Notes: generated from the letters alone by a model not told the origin. DNA of 41,180 bases from an uncultured Collinsella sp. (GCA_900542325.1 UQMY01000022.1:1-41180), one strand, 5' to 3'. Counted from the stretch's first letter, positions 22,376 through 29,532 are shown. A program made the numbers and translations.

Positions 22376-23299
22376 TTACAGCTTGGCGTCGATGTCGACG
22401 CTCTGATACGTGGGGGTCTGCTGGACGTAGAGCTTGATGCCCATGTCGAGCAGCTGGTTGACGTCGGCCTTCTGGGTGGCGTCGAAGAAGACGGAGCTGT
22501 CCTTGCCGCCGACCTGATCGGCACCGTCGTGGTTGGCGGTGGCGCCCAGGTTGATGGCGTCGAGCTTGTAACCCTGGCAGAACTGCAGCATCTCGGCCGT
22601 GTTGCCAAAGACGAACATGACGCGCTCGCCGAGGGTGTTGAGCTTGTCCATCTTGGCGAGGGCACGCTCGACGGTGAAGACGTTCAGGCGCACGCCCTGG
22701 GGCTTGGCCAGCTTAAGAGCACCCTTCTTGATGTCATCGTTGGCGGCAGCGTTGTCGACGACGATGATGCGCTCGGCCTGAACCTTGGTGGTCCAGGTAA
22801 AGACGACCTGGCCGTGCAGCAGACGGTAGTCAAGACGTGCAAGGACGATCTTGGCGGGACCGGAGCTGTGACGGGGCGCCTTGGCCTTCTTAGTGGGGGC
22901 CACGGCAGCCTCGATCGGCGCGTTGGGGTTGGTCAGACCGGTGCGGGCCTCGTTGATGAGGGCCGCGAGCTCGGCGCCCGTGACGGGGACGGGGCTCATA
23001 GCAAGCGTCAGTGCCAGCGGAATGTTGAAACCGCTGATCACCGTGAATGCTGCACCGTTGCGGGAAAGCTCGACCATGCTGTTGTTGACCGAGCTGCCGA
23101 GCATATCGGTCAGCACATAGACAGTGTCGTCCGCGTTGAACGTGGCGATCAGAGCGTCCACCTTATTGGTGATGGGCTCCTTGTCGTCACGAGCAAGCGA
23201 CACGACGTGGACGTTCGACACGTCGCCGAGAACCATCTCGAGCGTGTCTTTGGCGCCTGCGGCCAGGCCGCCATGAGATGCGAGAATGATCTGATTCAT
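22376..23299 (-). CDS. Mannose-family PTS system fused EIIAB component (PTS2)
   Basis: This 307-residue cytoplasmic protein joins a IIA domain (about 1-125) and a IIB domain (about 148-307) through an Ala/Pro/Lys-rich linker (130-147). The IIA phosphorylation site is His9 in ILASHGGLA and the IIB site is His162 in RLDYRLLHGQVVFTW. Both domains retain their later blocks (LTDMLGSSVNNSM; VDNAAANDDIKKGALKLAKP; INLGATANHDG). In PTS1 the same functions are carried by separate genes. It is the first gene of the PTS2-SIS3 operon, with AAGGAGG upstream. Its upstream region carries an ACGT-N5-ACGT palindrome and a CGTTAT inverted repeat, likely operators. Confidence 0.95.
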   Translation of the reverse strand: MNQIILASHGGLAAGAKDTLEMVLGDVSNVHVVSLARDDKEPITNKVDALIATFNADDTVYVLTDMLGSSVNNSMVELSRNGAAFTVISGFNIPLALTLAMSPVPVTGAELAALINEARTGLTNPNAPIEAAVAPTKKAKAPRHSSGPAKIVLARLDYRLLHGQVVFTWTTKVQAERIIVVDNAAANDDIKKGALKLAKPQGVRLNVFTVERALAKMDKLNTLGERVMFVFGNTAEMLQFCQGYKLDAINLGATANHDGADQVGGKDSSVFFDATQKADVNQLLDMGIKLYVQQTPTYQSVDIDAKL

Positions 23300-23315
23300 C
23301 TTGCCTCCTCCTTTT

Positions 23316-23344
23316 CGTTATGGTCATTATAACGTCTTATACGT
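23316..23344. promoter_or_regulatory. Operator cluster upstream of PTS2 IIAB
   Basis: CGTTAT-N7-ATAACG (23316-23334) is an inverted repeat, and ACGT-CTTAT-ACGT (23332-23344) overlaps its end. The 16-base word CGTTATGGTCATTATA matches CGTTATAGTCGTTATA ahead of the EamA gene at 14 positions. A minus-strand TATAAT falls inside the repeat and could be the -10. The same ACGT-N5-ACGT layout precedes gntR3, the inferred regulator. Confidence 0.65.
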
Positions 23345-23483
23345 TGCGAATATTGATAATTATTATAAGAACCACTCACGGCCAAATATCGACCGTTCGC
23401 GGGTTTAACTGACTGGAAACGAAAGCGCCGTGGCTCGTTGGACAGTCCCGCTCAGTTACGTTCCCCAAGGGCTTACACTGCCT

Positions 23484-24566
23484 CTATCGCACGAAATACC
23501 AGGGGCTTTCCTGCACGGTGGGTTCCAGCGCGATGCCCGTGCGCTCCTTGAAGAGATCCATGTCCTGCGATTTCTCCGTCCACCACGCATTGGGCTTAAA
23601 GGTCATGCTCTCAATAACATGGCCGACAAAGGTACTGTTGCGCAGCATGGTAAAATCCGTATTCATGATCACGATGGACACAAGCACCAGGACGATGCCC
23701 AATACTTTGATCGCGCCGGCAGGCTCCGCGTAGACACCAATGCCCACAAGAACGGTGACGACCGTCTCGAAAGACATCACGACGGGAACTTTCGACGTCT
23801 CGAGTCCCATGGACAGGCCCTGCATATATAAGATGTAAGCCACGGCTGTGGGGATGAATCCAAAGCCAAGGAACAGCAGCAGCAGCTGTGGCGACATTGC
23901 CACGGCGACATCCGGCCACGGAGCCGCGATAGCTGCCATAACCGCACCGCCAAAAACAAAGCCCCAAAACGTGACGGCCAGTGGGTGGACCGTCTTGGTT
24001 GCTATTCGGCTAAACACCGCGAGCGACGCACCACAAAGGCCCGCAATCACGCCCGACGTGACGCCCCAAACCGAAAAATGGAAACCGGAAAGGTCGCCAT
24101 TGGTCACTGCAAGTACGCAGCCAACGATGTTAAAGACAATGGCAACGAGCTTGTTGGGGGTCACGTCCTCGCGATAAAGCACGCGGCCGAGCACGACGCC
24201 AAACACCGGCGAGGTGTAGAGCAGCACCGAGGCCGTGGACATGCCCACCTCGCCCATGCACTCGTAATAGCAGGTGCTGGCGGCGGCCAAACCGACGATA
24301 CCGACAAGCGCGCAGGGAACAAGCTCTTTAGGGCTTGCCTTGAACAGGGCCAGCGGACCCAGAGCCACAGTAGACCCCTCACCCGGACGGCAGCCCATAA
24401 ACATCAGGACCGGCGCCAAGATAAGCGCTCCGACCAACAAGCGAAAGGCAGCCATGCTCTGGGACGAAACGCCCATGGCCGAGATGCCGTTTACAAAGAT
24501 TCCGATGCTACCCCACATAAGCGCGGCGATCAGCACCAGCACATAGCCCAGATTGCTTCTTTTCAA
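23484..24566 (-). CDS. EamA/DMT-family transporter
   Basis: This 360-residue inner-membrane protein has about ten hydrophobic segments and two EamA repeats, the usual plan of drug/metabolite transporters, many of which export amino acids or amines. The first repeat starts at SNLGYVLVLIAALMWGSIGIFV and the second near SGVIAGLCGASLAVFSRIA. A polar tail of about 60 residues follows the last segment and is not standard. An ATG exists at 24602 without a ribosome site; a TTG at 24566 sits six bases after AAGGAGG and gives the normal N-terminus, so I chose it. Its upstream operator-like sequence is shared with the PTS2 operon 184 bases downstream, which suggests a role in handling the amine released by the deglycase. 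That role is inferred. Confidence 0.87.
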   Translation of the reverse strand: MKRSNLGYVLVLIAALMWGSIGIFVNGISAMGVSSQSMAAFRLLVGALILAPVLMFMGCRPGEGSTVALGPLALFKASPKELVPCALVGIVGLAAASTCYYECMGEVGMSTASVLLYTSPVFGVVLGRVLYREDVTPNKLVAIVFNIVGCVLAVTNGDLSGFHFSVWGVTSGVIAGLCGASLAVFSRIATKTVHPLAVTFWGFVFGGAVMAAIAAPWPDVAVAMSPQLLLLFLGFGFIPTAVAYILYMQGLSMGLETSKVPVVMSFETVVTVLVGIGVYAEPAGAIKVLGIVLVLVSIVIMNTDFTMLRNSTFVGHVIESMTFKPNAWWTEKSQDMDLFKERTGIALEPTVQESPWYFVR

Positions 24567-24605
24567 CGTAGCCTCCTTGGCTTTGTTTCCAGTATGTTTC
24601 ATGCT

Positions 24606-24625
24606 ACGTTATAGTCGTTATATAC
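24606..24625. promoter_or_regulatory. Operator-like repeats upstream of the EamA gene
   Basis: ACGT-TATAG-TCGT (24606-24618) is one base off the ACGT-N5-ACGT form found ahead of gntR3 and PTS2. The word CGTTATATAC (24616-24625) also occurs on the minus strand upstream of gntR3. The site lies in the probable promoter, about 40 bases before the chosen TTG start. Confidence 0.55.
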
Positions 24626-24676
24626 ATTTATCAAGACACAAATCGGCAAACGGGAAATATCTAGACAAAAGGAGTG

Positions 24677-24856
24677 TAGTCATTGGGGACGTTCTTAAAC
24701 AACTAGTCAAACAAAAACGTCCCCGATGACTAGTCACCCAACTGCCGCAAAATGACGAGAGTGAATAATCTCCCACTTTGAGCCCCCAAACAGGCCAAAA
24801 ACGGGAGCTTATCCACTCTCACCTTGGGGCAGTCGTTTAAGTACGTCCCCAATGAG
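24677..24856. repeat. Nested inverted-repeat element of 180 bases
   Basis: The outer arms TCATTGGGGACGTTCTTAAA (from 24680) and its complement (to 24855) match with one mismatch. The left arm also pairs with 24716-24732, and an inner inverted repeat at 24757-24774/24803-24820 belongs to the ATCTCCC family seen at 16410-16477. It looks like one palindromic element inserted in, or built from, another. Confidence 0.7.
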
Positions 24857-24898
24857 TGACCCGCCGCAGGTAGAGGACGGACAGCGCAGCGTCGAGCC

Positions 24899-24926
24899 GT
24901 TACGCGGTTTGGTAAAACCGCGTAAC
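24899..24926 (-). terminator. Hairpin after SIS4
   Basis: Twelve-base perfect arms GTTACGCGGTTT (24899-24910) and complement (24915-24926) lie two bases past the SIS4 stop on the minus strand. The T-run lies inside the stem, so termination efficiency is uncertain. Confidence 0.5.
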
Positions 24927-24928
24927 TC

Positions 24929-25921
24929 CTAGTAGTCCAGCTTCCACATGTAGCGGCGCGTCATGTAGTCCTTGTGGGTAACGGCAGAGAGTGCACGCAT
25001 GTACACGTTGTTGAGGATCGGCGCAAAGATCAGGTGGTTGAAGTACTCGCTCACGCTGTCTTTGATGTCGTTGAGACCGAGCTCCTTGGCATCGAGCTGA
25101 TAGACGCGCTCGCCACCGTACTGGTTGACAAAGCGAATGCCGCGCTCGTCATTGCAGCGGCTGCGGCCGACGCTGATGAGCTGGAACAGCGAGGTGCGCT
25201 TGTCCAGGATCTCGAAGGGGCCGTGGAAGAAGTCGCAGGTGTTGATGGTGCAGGAGTCGATCTGCAGCATCTCCTGCACGTTGCAGATGCTAAAGACATA
25301 GGCGGCACCAAAGAGCGGACCCTGAGCCATGACGTTGATGCAGGGCTTGTCAGCGTTCTGCTCGGCCCACTTGGCAGCGAGCGGACGGGTGTACTCAACG
25401 GCCTTGCGATAGATAGGATCGACCAGGTCGAAGGCTGCCATAGCGGTCTCGTACTCGGCATAGCCCTCGGTCTGCTGCGTAAGCTCCATAGCGATCATGG
25501 TCACGACGGCGGAGTTGGTGCGGCCCATGCAGGACTCGTCGACGGCCAGGCTGTCGTACTGGATCTTGTAGTCACAGACCTCGGTGAGGGCGGACTCGTC
25601 AACATAGATGGCGATGGTGCTGGCGCCGTGGTCCTTAGCGACCTGAGCGGCGACAATGGTCTCCTTGGTGCCGCGCATGGAAACGACGACGGCCAGGGTG
25701 TTCTCGTTGACGTAGGCCGGGGTGGCGTGCACGAACTCGTTGCTGGTGTAGCTGGAGCTCACGACCTGCGTAGCCTCGTGCTCCATAAAGTACTGGGCAG
25801 GATAGTTGCCGCCGTTGGATCCGCCGGCGCCAATCCACACAACGCGCTTGATGCCGCCCTTGTCTGCCTTGTCAGCCAAAACCTGGGAGACGACATCCTT
25901 AACCTGTTCCTGAGTAGTCAT
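24929..25921 (-). CDS. SIS-domain sugar-amine deglycase, FrlB/Gfr-like (SIS4)
   Basis: This 330-residue protein has two SIS folds with WIGAGGSNGG at 29-38 and SMRGTKET at 81-88. The candidate catalytic residues are Glu217 (QEMLQ) and His233 (DFFHGPFE), with the FraB spacing of 16. It differs from the other three in having Leu-Gln after Met instead of Gln-Trp, and Asp for Glu three residues before the His. The tail is RRYMWKLDY, very like SIS3. It is transcribed divergently from gntR4, with which it shares repeated operator-like sequences, and has no linked permease. The deglycase call is by family; the substrate is probably different from that of SIS1-SIS3. Confidence 0.82.
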   Translation of the reverse strand: MTTQEQVKDVVSQVLADKADKGGIKRVVWIGAGGSNGGNYPAQYFMEHEATQVVSSSYTSNEFVHATPAYVNENTLAVVVSMRGTKETIVAAQVAKDHGASTIAIYVDESALTEVCDYKIQYDSLAVDESCMGRTNSAVVTMIAMELTQQTEGYAEYETAMAAFDLVDPIYRKAVEYTRPLAAKWAEQNADKPCINVMAQGPLFGAAYVFSICNVQEMLQIDSCTINTCDFFHGPFEILDKRTSLFQLISVGRSRCNDERGIRFVNQYGGERVYQLDAKELGLNDIKDSVSEYFNHLIFAPILNNVYMRALSAVTHKDYMTRRYMWKLDY

Positions 25922-25959
25922 CGTGCATCAGCCTTTCTTCTCATTTGATGCTCTTGATG

Positions 25960-26120
25960 GCATACAAGTTACATATATGTTTTAGTGATGTCGACTAGTT
26001 GTATGCTATATTTGTCTTAGATTTTTTGCTGATACGGTATATAAATACTCGTTACCAGCGGTTTTGTTGTTGTATTGGATACATGCTTGATTAGGTAAGC
26101 ATACAGGTTAGATATAGGTT
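25960..26120. promoter_or_regulatory. Repeated operator-like sequences between SIS4 and gntR4
   Basis: Two direct copies of a 22-base sequence occur at 25960-25981 and 26099-26120, matching at 19 positions. Both begin GCATACA, continue GTTA and end ATATA.GTT. An inverted TTGTATGC at 25999-26006 provides a third partial site. One full copy lies ahead of SIS4 and the other directly before gntR4. GntR4 probably binds all of them and represses both genes. Confidence 0.65.
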
Positions 26121-26126
26121 GATCGC

Positions 26127-26849
26127 ATGAGCGCTTCATCTAAAAAGAAACTGACCCAATACGAGCGTCTGGCGGCCACGCTTCGCGACCGCATCGCTGC
26201 CGGCATCTACGCCTGCGGAGACAAGCTGCCGTCCGAGATGGAGCTCATGGACGAATCGGGGCTGTCGCGCAGCACTGTGCGCCATGCCCTTAAGGTGCTT
26301 GTTGACGAGGGCCTGGTTCGCACCGAGCGCGGGCGCGGCGCCTTTGTGGCTGACACGCCGGCGCTCCACGAGAACAGCCTGGTGTTTTCGAGCTACACGG
26401 CGCAGATCCAGGGCCAGGGCATGAAGCCCACCACGCGCACTGTGGACTCGGGCTTTGCCAAGGCCGCAGGCAATGTGGCCAAGTTTTTCGATGCCGCCGT
26501 GGGCAGCAAGCTCGTCAAGCTCGTCCGTCTGCGCTATCTAGACGATGCGCCGCTGTGCTTGGAGACCACCTATCTGCCGCCAAGTTTTGAGGCGCTCATC
26601 GATCGCGATATCAACGGATCGCTCTACACCGCGCTGCGCCAGGAGTTCCATCGCGCGCCGGCGCAGGGGCACAAGACCTTTGAAGTGTGTTATGCCTCGC
26701 AAAACGAGGCGTTTTTGCTCAATGTGGAGCGCGGGCAGGCGCTGATTCTGATCACCGACTACGTCTACGACACCGACGGCCGCCCGCTGCACATCTCCAA
26801 GCGTATCCAGCGCACCGACCGCGCCAAATACACCGAGCCCATCGGCTAA
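26127..26849 (+). CDS. GntR-family regulator with UTRA domain (GntR4)
   Basis: This 240-residue HutC-type regulator has a winged helix (TQYERLAATLRDRI, LPSEMELMDESGLSRSTVRHA, then RTERGRGAFV) and a UTRA ligand domain ending near PLHISKRIQRTDRAKY. It is the only one of the four GntR genes on the plus strand and is divergent from SIS4 with a 205-base shared control region. Its recognition helix (LSRSTVRHAL) differs from the SRITVRRA type of GntR2 and GntR3, which fits its different operator-like repeats. The ribosome-binding site is weak (ATAGG). Confidence 0.92.
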   Translation: MSASSKKKLTQYERLAATLRDRIAAGIYACGDKLPSEMELMDESGLSRSTVRHALKVLVDEGLVRTERGRGAFVADTPALHENSLVFSSYTAQIQGQGMKPTTRTVDSGFAKAAGNVAKFFDAAVGSKLVKLVRLRYLDDAPLCLETTYLPPSFEALIDRDINGSLYTALRQEFHRAPAQGHKTFEVCYASQNEAFLLNVERGQALILITDYVYDTDGRPLHISKRIQRTDRAKYTEPIG

Positions 26850-26857
26850 CCACCACC

Positions 26858-26898
26858 AAAACCACCACAAAGGGGACAGGCACCTTTGTGGTGGTTTT
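26858..26898 (+). repeat. CCACCACAAAGG palindrome, copy 2 (terminator of gntR4)
   Basis: Perfect 16-base arms AAAACCACCACAAAGG (26858-26873) and complement (26883-26898) flank GGACAGGCA-type sequence and end in T4. The core is identical to 9181-9219. The last bases overlap the stop codon of the convergent GNAT gene, so it may terminate both. Confidence 0.85.
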
Positions 26899-27478
26899 AG
26901 GCGGGGAGGTCGGGGAACCAGGTTGGTTTGGGTTGGTTGGGAACGCGCTCGGCTAGGACCAGCTCCATCCAGCACATGTCGTACCAGCGGCCGAACTTTT
27001 GGGCGCAACGGTCGAAGGCGCCCACCAGGCGATACCCCATATGAGCATGGAAGTCCTGACTGTTGTGCGTCAGATACTCGTCGTCCTTGTCGTGCGGCAC
27101 GGCAATGAGTGCGCACATGTTGGTGATGCCCATCGCGACCAGACATTGCTTGAGCGCATCGTGCAGCTTGCGACCCAGCCCGCCATGGCGCACATTGCGC
27201 GCCAGGTAGATCGACGTCTCGACCGACCAGTCATATGCCTCGCGGCTGTTGAGCGGGCTCACGTAGGCATAACCCACCGGACGCCCGTCCAGCTCCATCA
27301 CCAGATACGGATAGCGCTTGAGTGTACGCTCGATGCGCCCGGCGAACTCCTCAACGCTCGGCACCTCGTATTCGCAGGTAATCGCCGTCTGGCGCACATA
27401 CGGCTCATAGATGGCAAGCAACGCCGGCGCGTCTTCGGGCGTCGCCAGGCGAATCGTCGGCTCGGACATCTCGGCCAT
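26897..27478 (-). CDS. GNAT-family N-acetyltransferase (phosphinothricin-acetyltransferase-like)
   Basis: This 193-residue enzyme transfers an acetyl group from acetyl-CoA to an amine. The acetyl-CoA loop RHGGLGRKLHDAL is at 97-109, preceded by WSVETSIYLARN, and the opening IRLATPEDAPALLAIYEPYV is typical of the Pat/YncA branch (phosphinothricin, methionine sulfone or other amino-acid analogues). The substrate is not determined. GGAAGGG five bases ahead supports the ATG at 27478 rather than 27469. It follows the threonine aldolase gene but a strong terminator lies between them. Confidence 0.88.
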   Translation of the reverse strand: MAEMSEPTIRLATPEDAPALLAIYEPYVRQTAITCEYEVPSVEEFAGRIERTLKRYPYLVMELDGRPVGYAYVSPLNSREAYDWSVETSIYLARNVRHGGLGRKLHDALKQCLVAMGITNMCALIAVPHDKDDEYLTHNSQDFHAHMGYRLVGAFDRCAQKFGRWYDMCWMELVLAERVPNQPKPTWFPDLPA

Positions 27479-27496
27479 ACAACCCTTCCCTCTCAA

Positions 27497-27540
27497 AAGC
27501 AAAGGCCGCCCCGCGCCAAACCCAGGCGCAAGGCGGCCCC
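27497..27540 (-). terminator. Rho-independent terminator of the threonine aldolase gene
   Basis: On the minus strand a 14-bp GC-rich stem (27525-27538 with 27504-27517, two internal mismatches) is followed by TTTGCTTTT. It lies 16 bases past the aldolase stop. Confidence 0.85.
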
Positions 27541-27556
27541 TCGTCATTACATCAGG

Positions 27557-28582
27557 CTACAGGACAGCCGCCAGCGCGTCGATGTCCTCCTGCGTCGTGG
27601 CCCAGCTGGTGCAAAAGCGCACCACCGTGTGGGTATCGTCGTACTTTTCCCAGTACTCGATCGCCGCATGCTCGCGAATGCGGGCCATGTCCTCGTTGGG
27701 CAAAATCACGAACTGCTGGTTTGTGGGCGTCTCCAAAAAGAACTGGTAGCCGCGCTCGTGCAGCACACGACGCAGCGCCTGGGCCGTCTGAATCGCCTGT
27801 CGACCAATCTCAAAATACAGGCCATCGGTAAAGAGCGCCTCAAACTGCACGCCCGTCAGGCGGCCCTTGGCCAACAGCGCGCCGTGCTGCTTAATACGCG
27901 GAATGGGATGCGCCGGAGCGTGCATGCCGCAGAACACCACAGCCTCGCCGCAAAGCGCGCCGCACTTGGTGCCGCCGATGTAGAACACGTCGCACAGCTG
28001 CGCCAGCTCGGGCAGGGTAATGTCGCACTCATCGGCCGCCAGTGCATAGGCCAGACGAGCACCGTCCACAAACAGCGGAATCTCGCGCTTCTGGCACACC
28101 GCGTGAATCGCCGCGAGCTCGGCCTTGGAGTACAGCGTGCCGTACTCGGTCGATAGACTCACGTACACGGCGCCCGGGAACACCGTGTGCTCGTAGCTCT
28201 CGTTTTCGTAGAACACCTGGATATAGTTCTCGAGATCCTCGGCGTGCATCTTGCCCTCGTAGCCGGGGATGGCGAGCACCTTGTGGCCGCCAAACTCGAT
28301 GGCGCCCGCCTCGTGGCAAGCGACATGGCCGGTCTCGGCGGCAACGACGCCCTCGTAGGGCGCGAGCAGCATGTCAATCACCGTCGCGTTGGCCTGCGTG
28401 CCGCCCACCAGCAAGAACACGTCGGCATCGGGGGCCTGACAGGCCTCGCGAATCAGCTGCTTGGCACGCTCGGTGTGCGCATCGGTACCGTAGCCGGGCT
28501 GCGGCTCCATGTTGGTATCGACGAGCGCCTGCAGCACTGCCGGATGAGCACCGTGGGAATAGTCGTTGTTGAACGCGAGCAT
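27557..28582 (-). CDS. ltaE: Low-specificity L-threonine aldolase (PLP)
   Basis: This 341-residue fold-type I PLP enzyme cleaves L-threonine or L-allo-threonine to glycine and acetaldehyde. Lys206 in FYIGGTKCGAL is the Schiff-base lysine, His86 in ETGHVACHEAG stacks on the cofactor, and DGARLAYAL near 173-181 carries the PLP-ring Asp. The N-terminal FNNDYSHGAHPAVLQAL and GYGTDAHTERA blocks are typical. Length and start are normal, with the ATG about eight bases after a GAGAGGA motif. The gene stands next to a PAP2 gene upstream and has its own terminator. Confidence 0.94.
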   Translation of the reverse strand: MLAFNNDYSHGAHPAVLQALVDTNMEPQPGYGTDAHTERAKQLIREACQAPDADVFLLVGGTQANATVIDMLLAPYEGVVAAETGHVACHEAGAIEFGGHKVLAIPGYEGKMHAEDLENYIQVFYENESYEHTVFPGAVYVSLSTEYGTLYSKAELAAIHAVCQKREIPLFVDGARLAYALAADECDITLPELAQLCDVFYIGGTKCGALCGEAVVFCGMHAPAHPIPRIKQHGALLAKGRLTGVQFEALFTDGLYFEIGRQAIQTAQALRRVLHERGYQFFLETPTNQQFVILPNEDMARIREHAAIEYWEKYDDTHTVVRFCTSWATTQEDIDALAAVL

Positions 28583-28627
28583 GGCAATCCTCTCTAGCCG
28601 GGCATGGGCCCGATGATTTAAACGCCG

Positions 28628-29491
28628 CTATTGTACGCCGCCCGGATAGGCAATGCGCGCGGCAAGGCACTCAAGTGCCAGCACCAGGGCAAAGCCGCAG
28701 CTCACGTCAGTCAAAAAGTGCGCACCGATCACAATGCGGCCAAAGGCGACGAGCGCCGCAACCGCAGCCGCCGTCCAAAAGACCACGCGACGGCGCAACG
28801 GCTTTTCCTTAAAGGCCACCGCAGGAAGCCCGGCGAGCATAAGGCCGATCGCCGCGTGCGCCGTGTGTCCGCTCGCAAACGACTTAAAGCCGTCCTTGAT
28901 TACGCCGGCCGCAATATAGCTCCACTTGTCGGGGTTGCCAATCACCCACCACGGCTGAAAATTGAGCCCCGGCGTGACCTCGATCACGCGCATGCGCGGG
29001 CGCGACCACAGCGGCTTGACGATCACGTTGAGAATAATGGCCTGGGCGACCCACACGGCGAGCACCATCAACGCCCAGCGCGTAAGCTCGTCGGGCTCGG
29101 TGTCGCGCGTGAGGCGATAGACGACAAGGTTGGCAGCGATGACCAGCACAAACGTCAGCACCAACTGGACAGCGATGAGTTTGCCGCCAACCTTCAGGGA
29201 CGAGACGATCTCGTAGCCGGCCAGGCCAACGTTGACGAGGATGCCGAGCACGGCGAGCCATTTGCTCCCCCTGGAGTCGGGACGCACCGCGCGCACGAGC
29301 ATGACACCCGCGACGCTCGCCGTCAGCTCAAACGGCAGCTCGCCGGCGGCCTCGATAAAGCGGCCGTACATGCTGCCGATGTTGAACAGCGCGCTCGAGA
29401 TCTGATAATCGAAAAAGCTGCCCACGCACAGACAGAGGCACAGGACAACCGCGATAGCAGCGGCATCTTTCTTGTAAATGTACCCGAACAT
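28628..29491 (-). CDS. PAP2-superfamily membrane phosphatase
   Basis: This 287-residue integral membrane protein has about seven hydrophobic segments and the three-part type 2 phosphatidic-acid-phosphatase signature: KPLWSRP at 159-165, SFASGHTAH at 204-212 and GRIVIGAHFLTD at 251-262 (Arg252, His258, Asp262). Such enzymes remove phosphate from lipid phosphates, including undecaprenyl pyrophosphate and phosphatidic acid, at the membrane surface. The first serine motif reads ASGH instead of PSGH. AAAGGAAAG ahead supports the ATG at 29491. The lipid substrate is unknown. Confidence 0.88.
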   Translation of the reverse strand: MFGYIYKKDAAAIAVVLCLCLCVGSFFDYQISSALFNIGSMYGRFIEAAGELPFELTASVAGVMLVRAVRPDSRGSKWLAVLGILVNVGLAGYEIVSSLKVGGKLIAVQLVLTFVLVIAANLVVYRLTRDTEPDELTRWALMVLAVWVAQAIILNVIVKPLWSRPRMRVIEVTPGLNFQPWWVIGNPDKWSYIAAGVIKDGFKSFASGHTAHAAIGLMLAGLPAVAFKEKPLRRRVVFWTAAAVAALVAFGRIVIGAHFLTDVSCGFALVLALECLAARIAYPGGVQ

Positions 29492-29532
29492 GCTTTCCTT
29501 TCGATGGGGCGAAGGGTCGACCCGCAACGTGG

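Larger units (their letters stand above)
24567..24928. other. Intergenic region: EamA promoter and nested palindromes
   Basis: These 362 bases hold the EamA 5' region with operator-like repeats (24606-24625), a nested inverted-repeat element (24677-24856) and a 12-bp hairpin (24899-24926) that follows SIS4. No gene was recognised. Confidence 0.8.
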
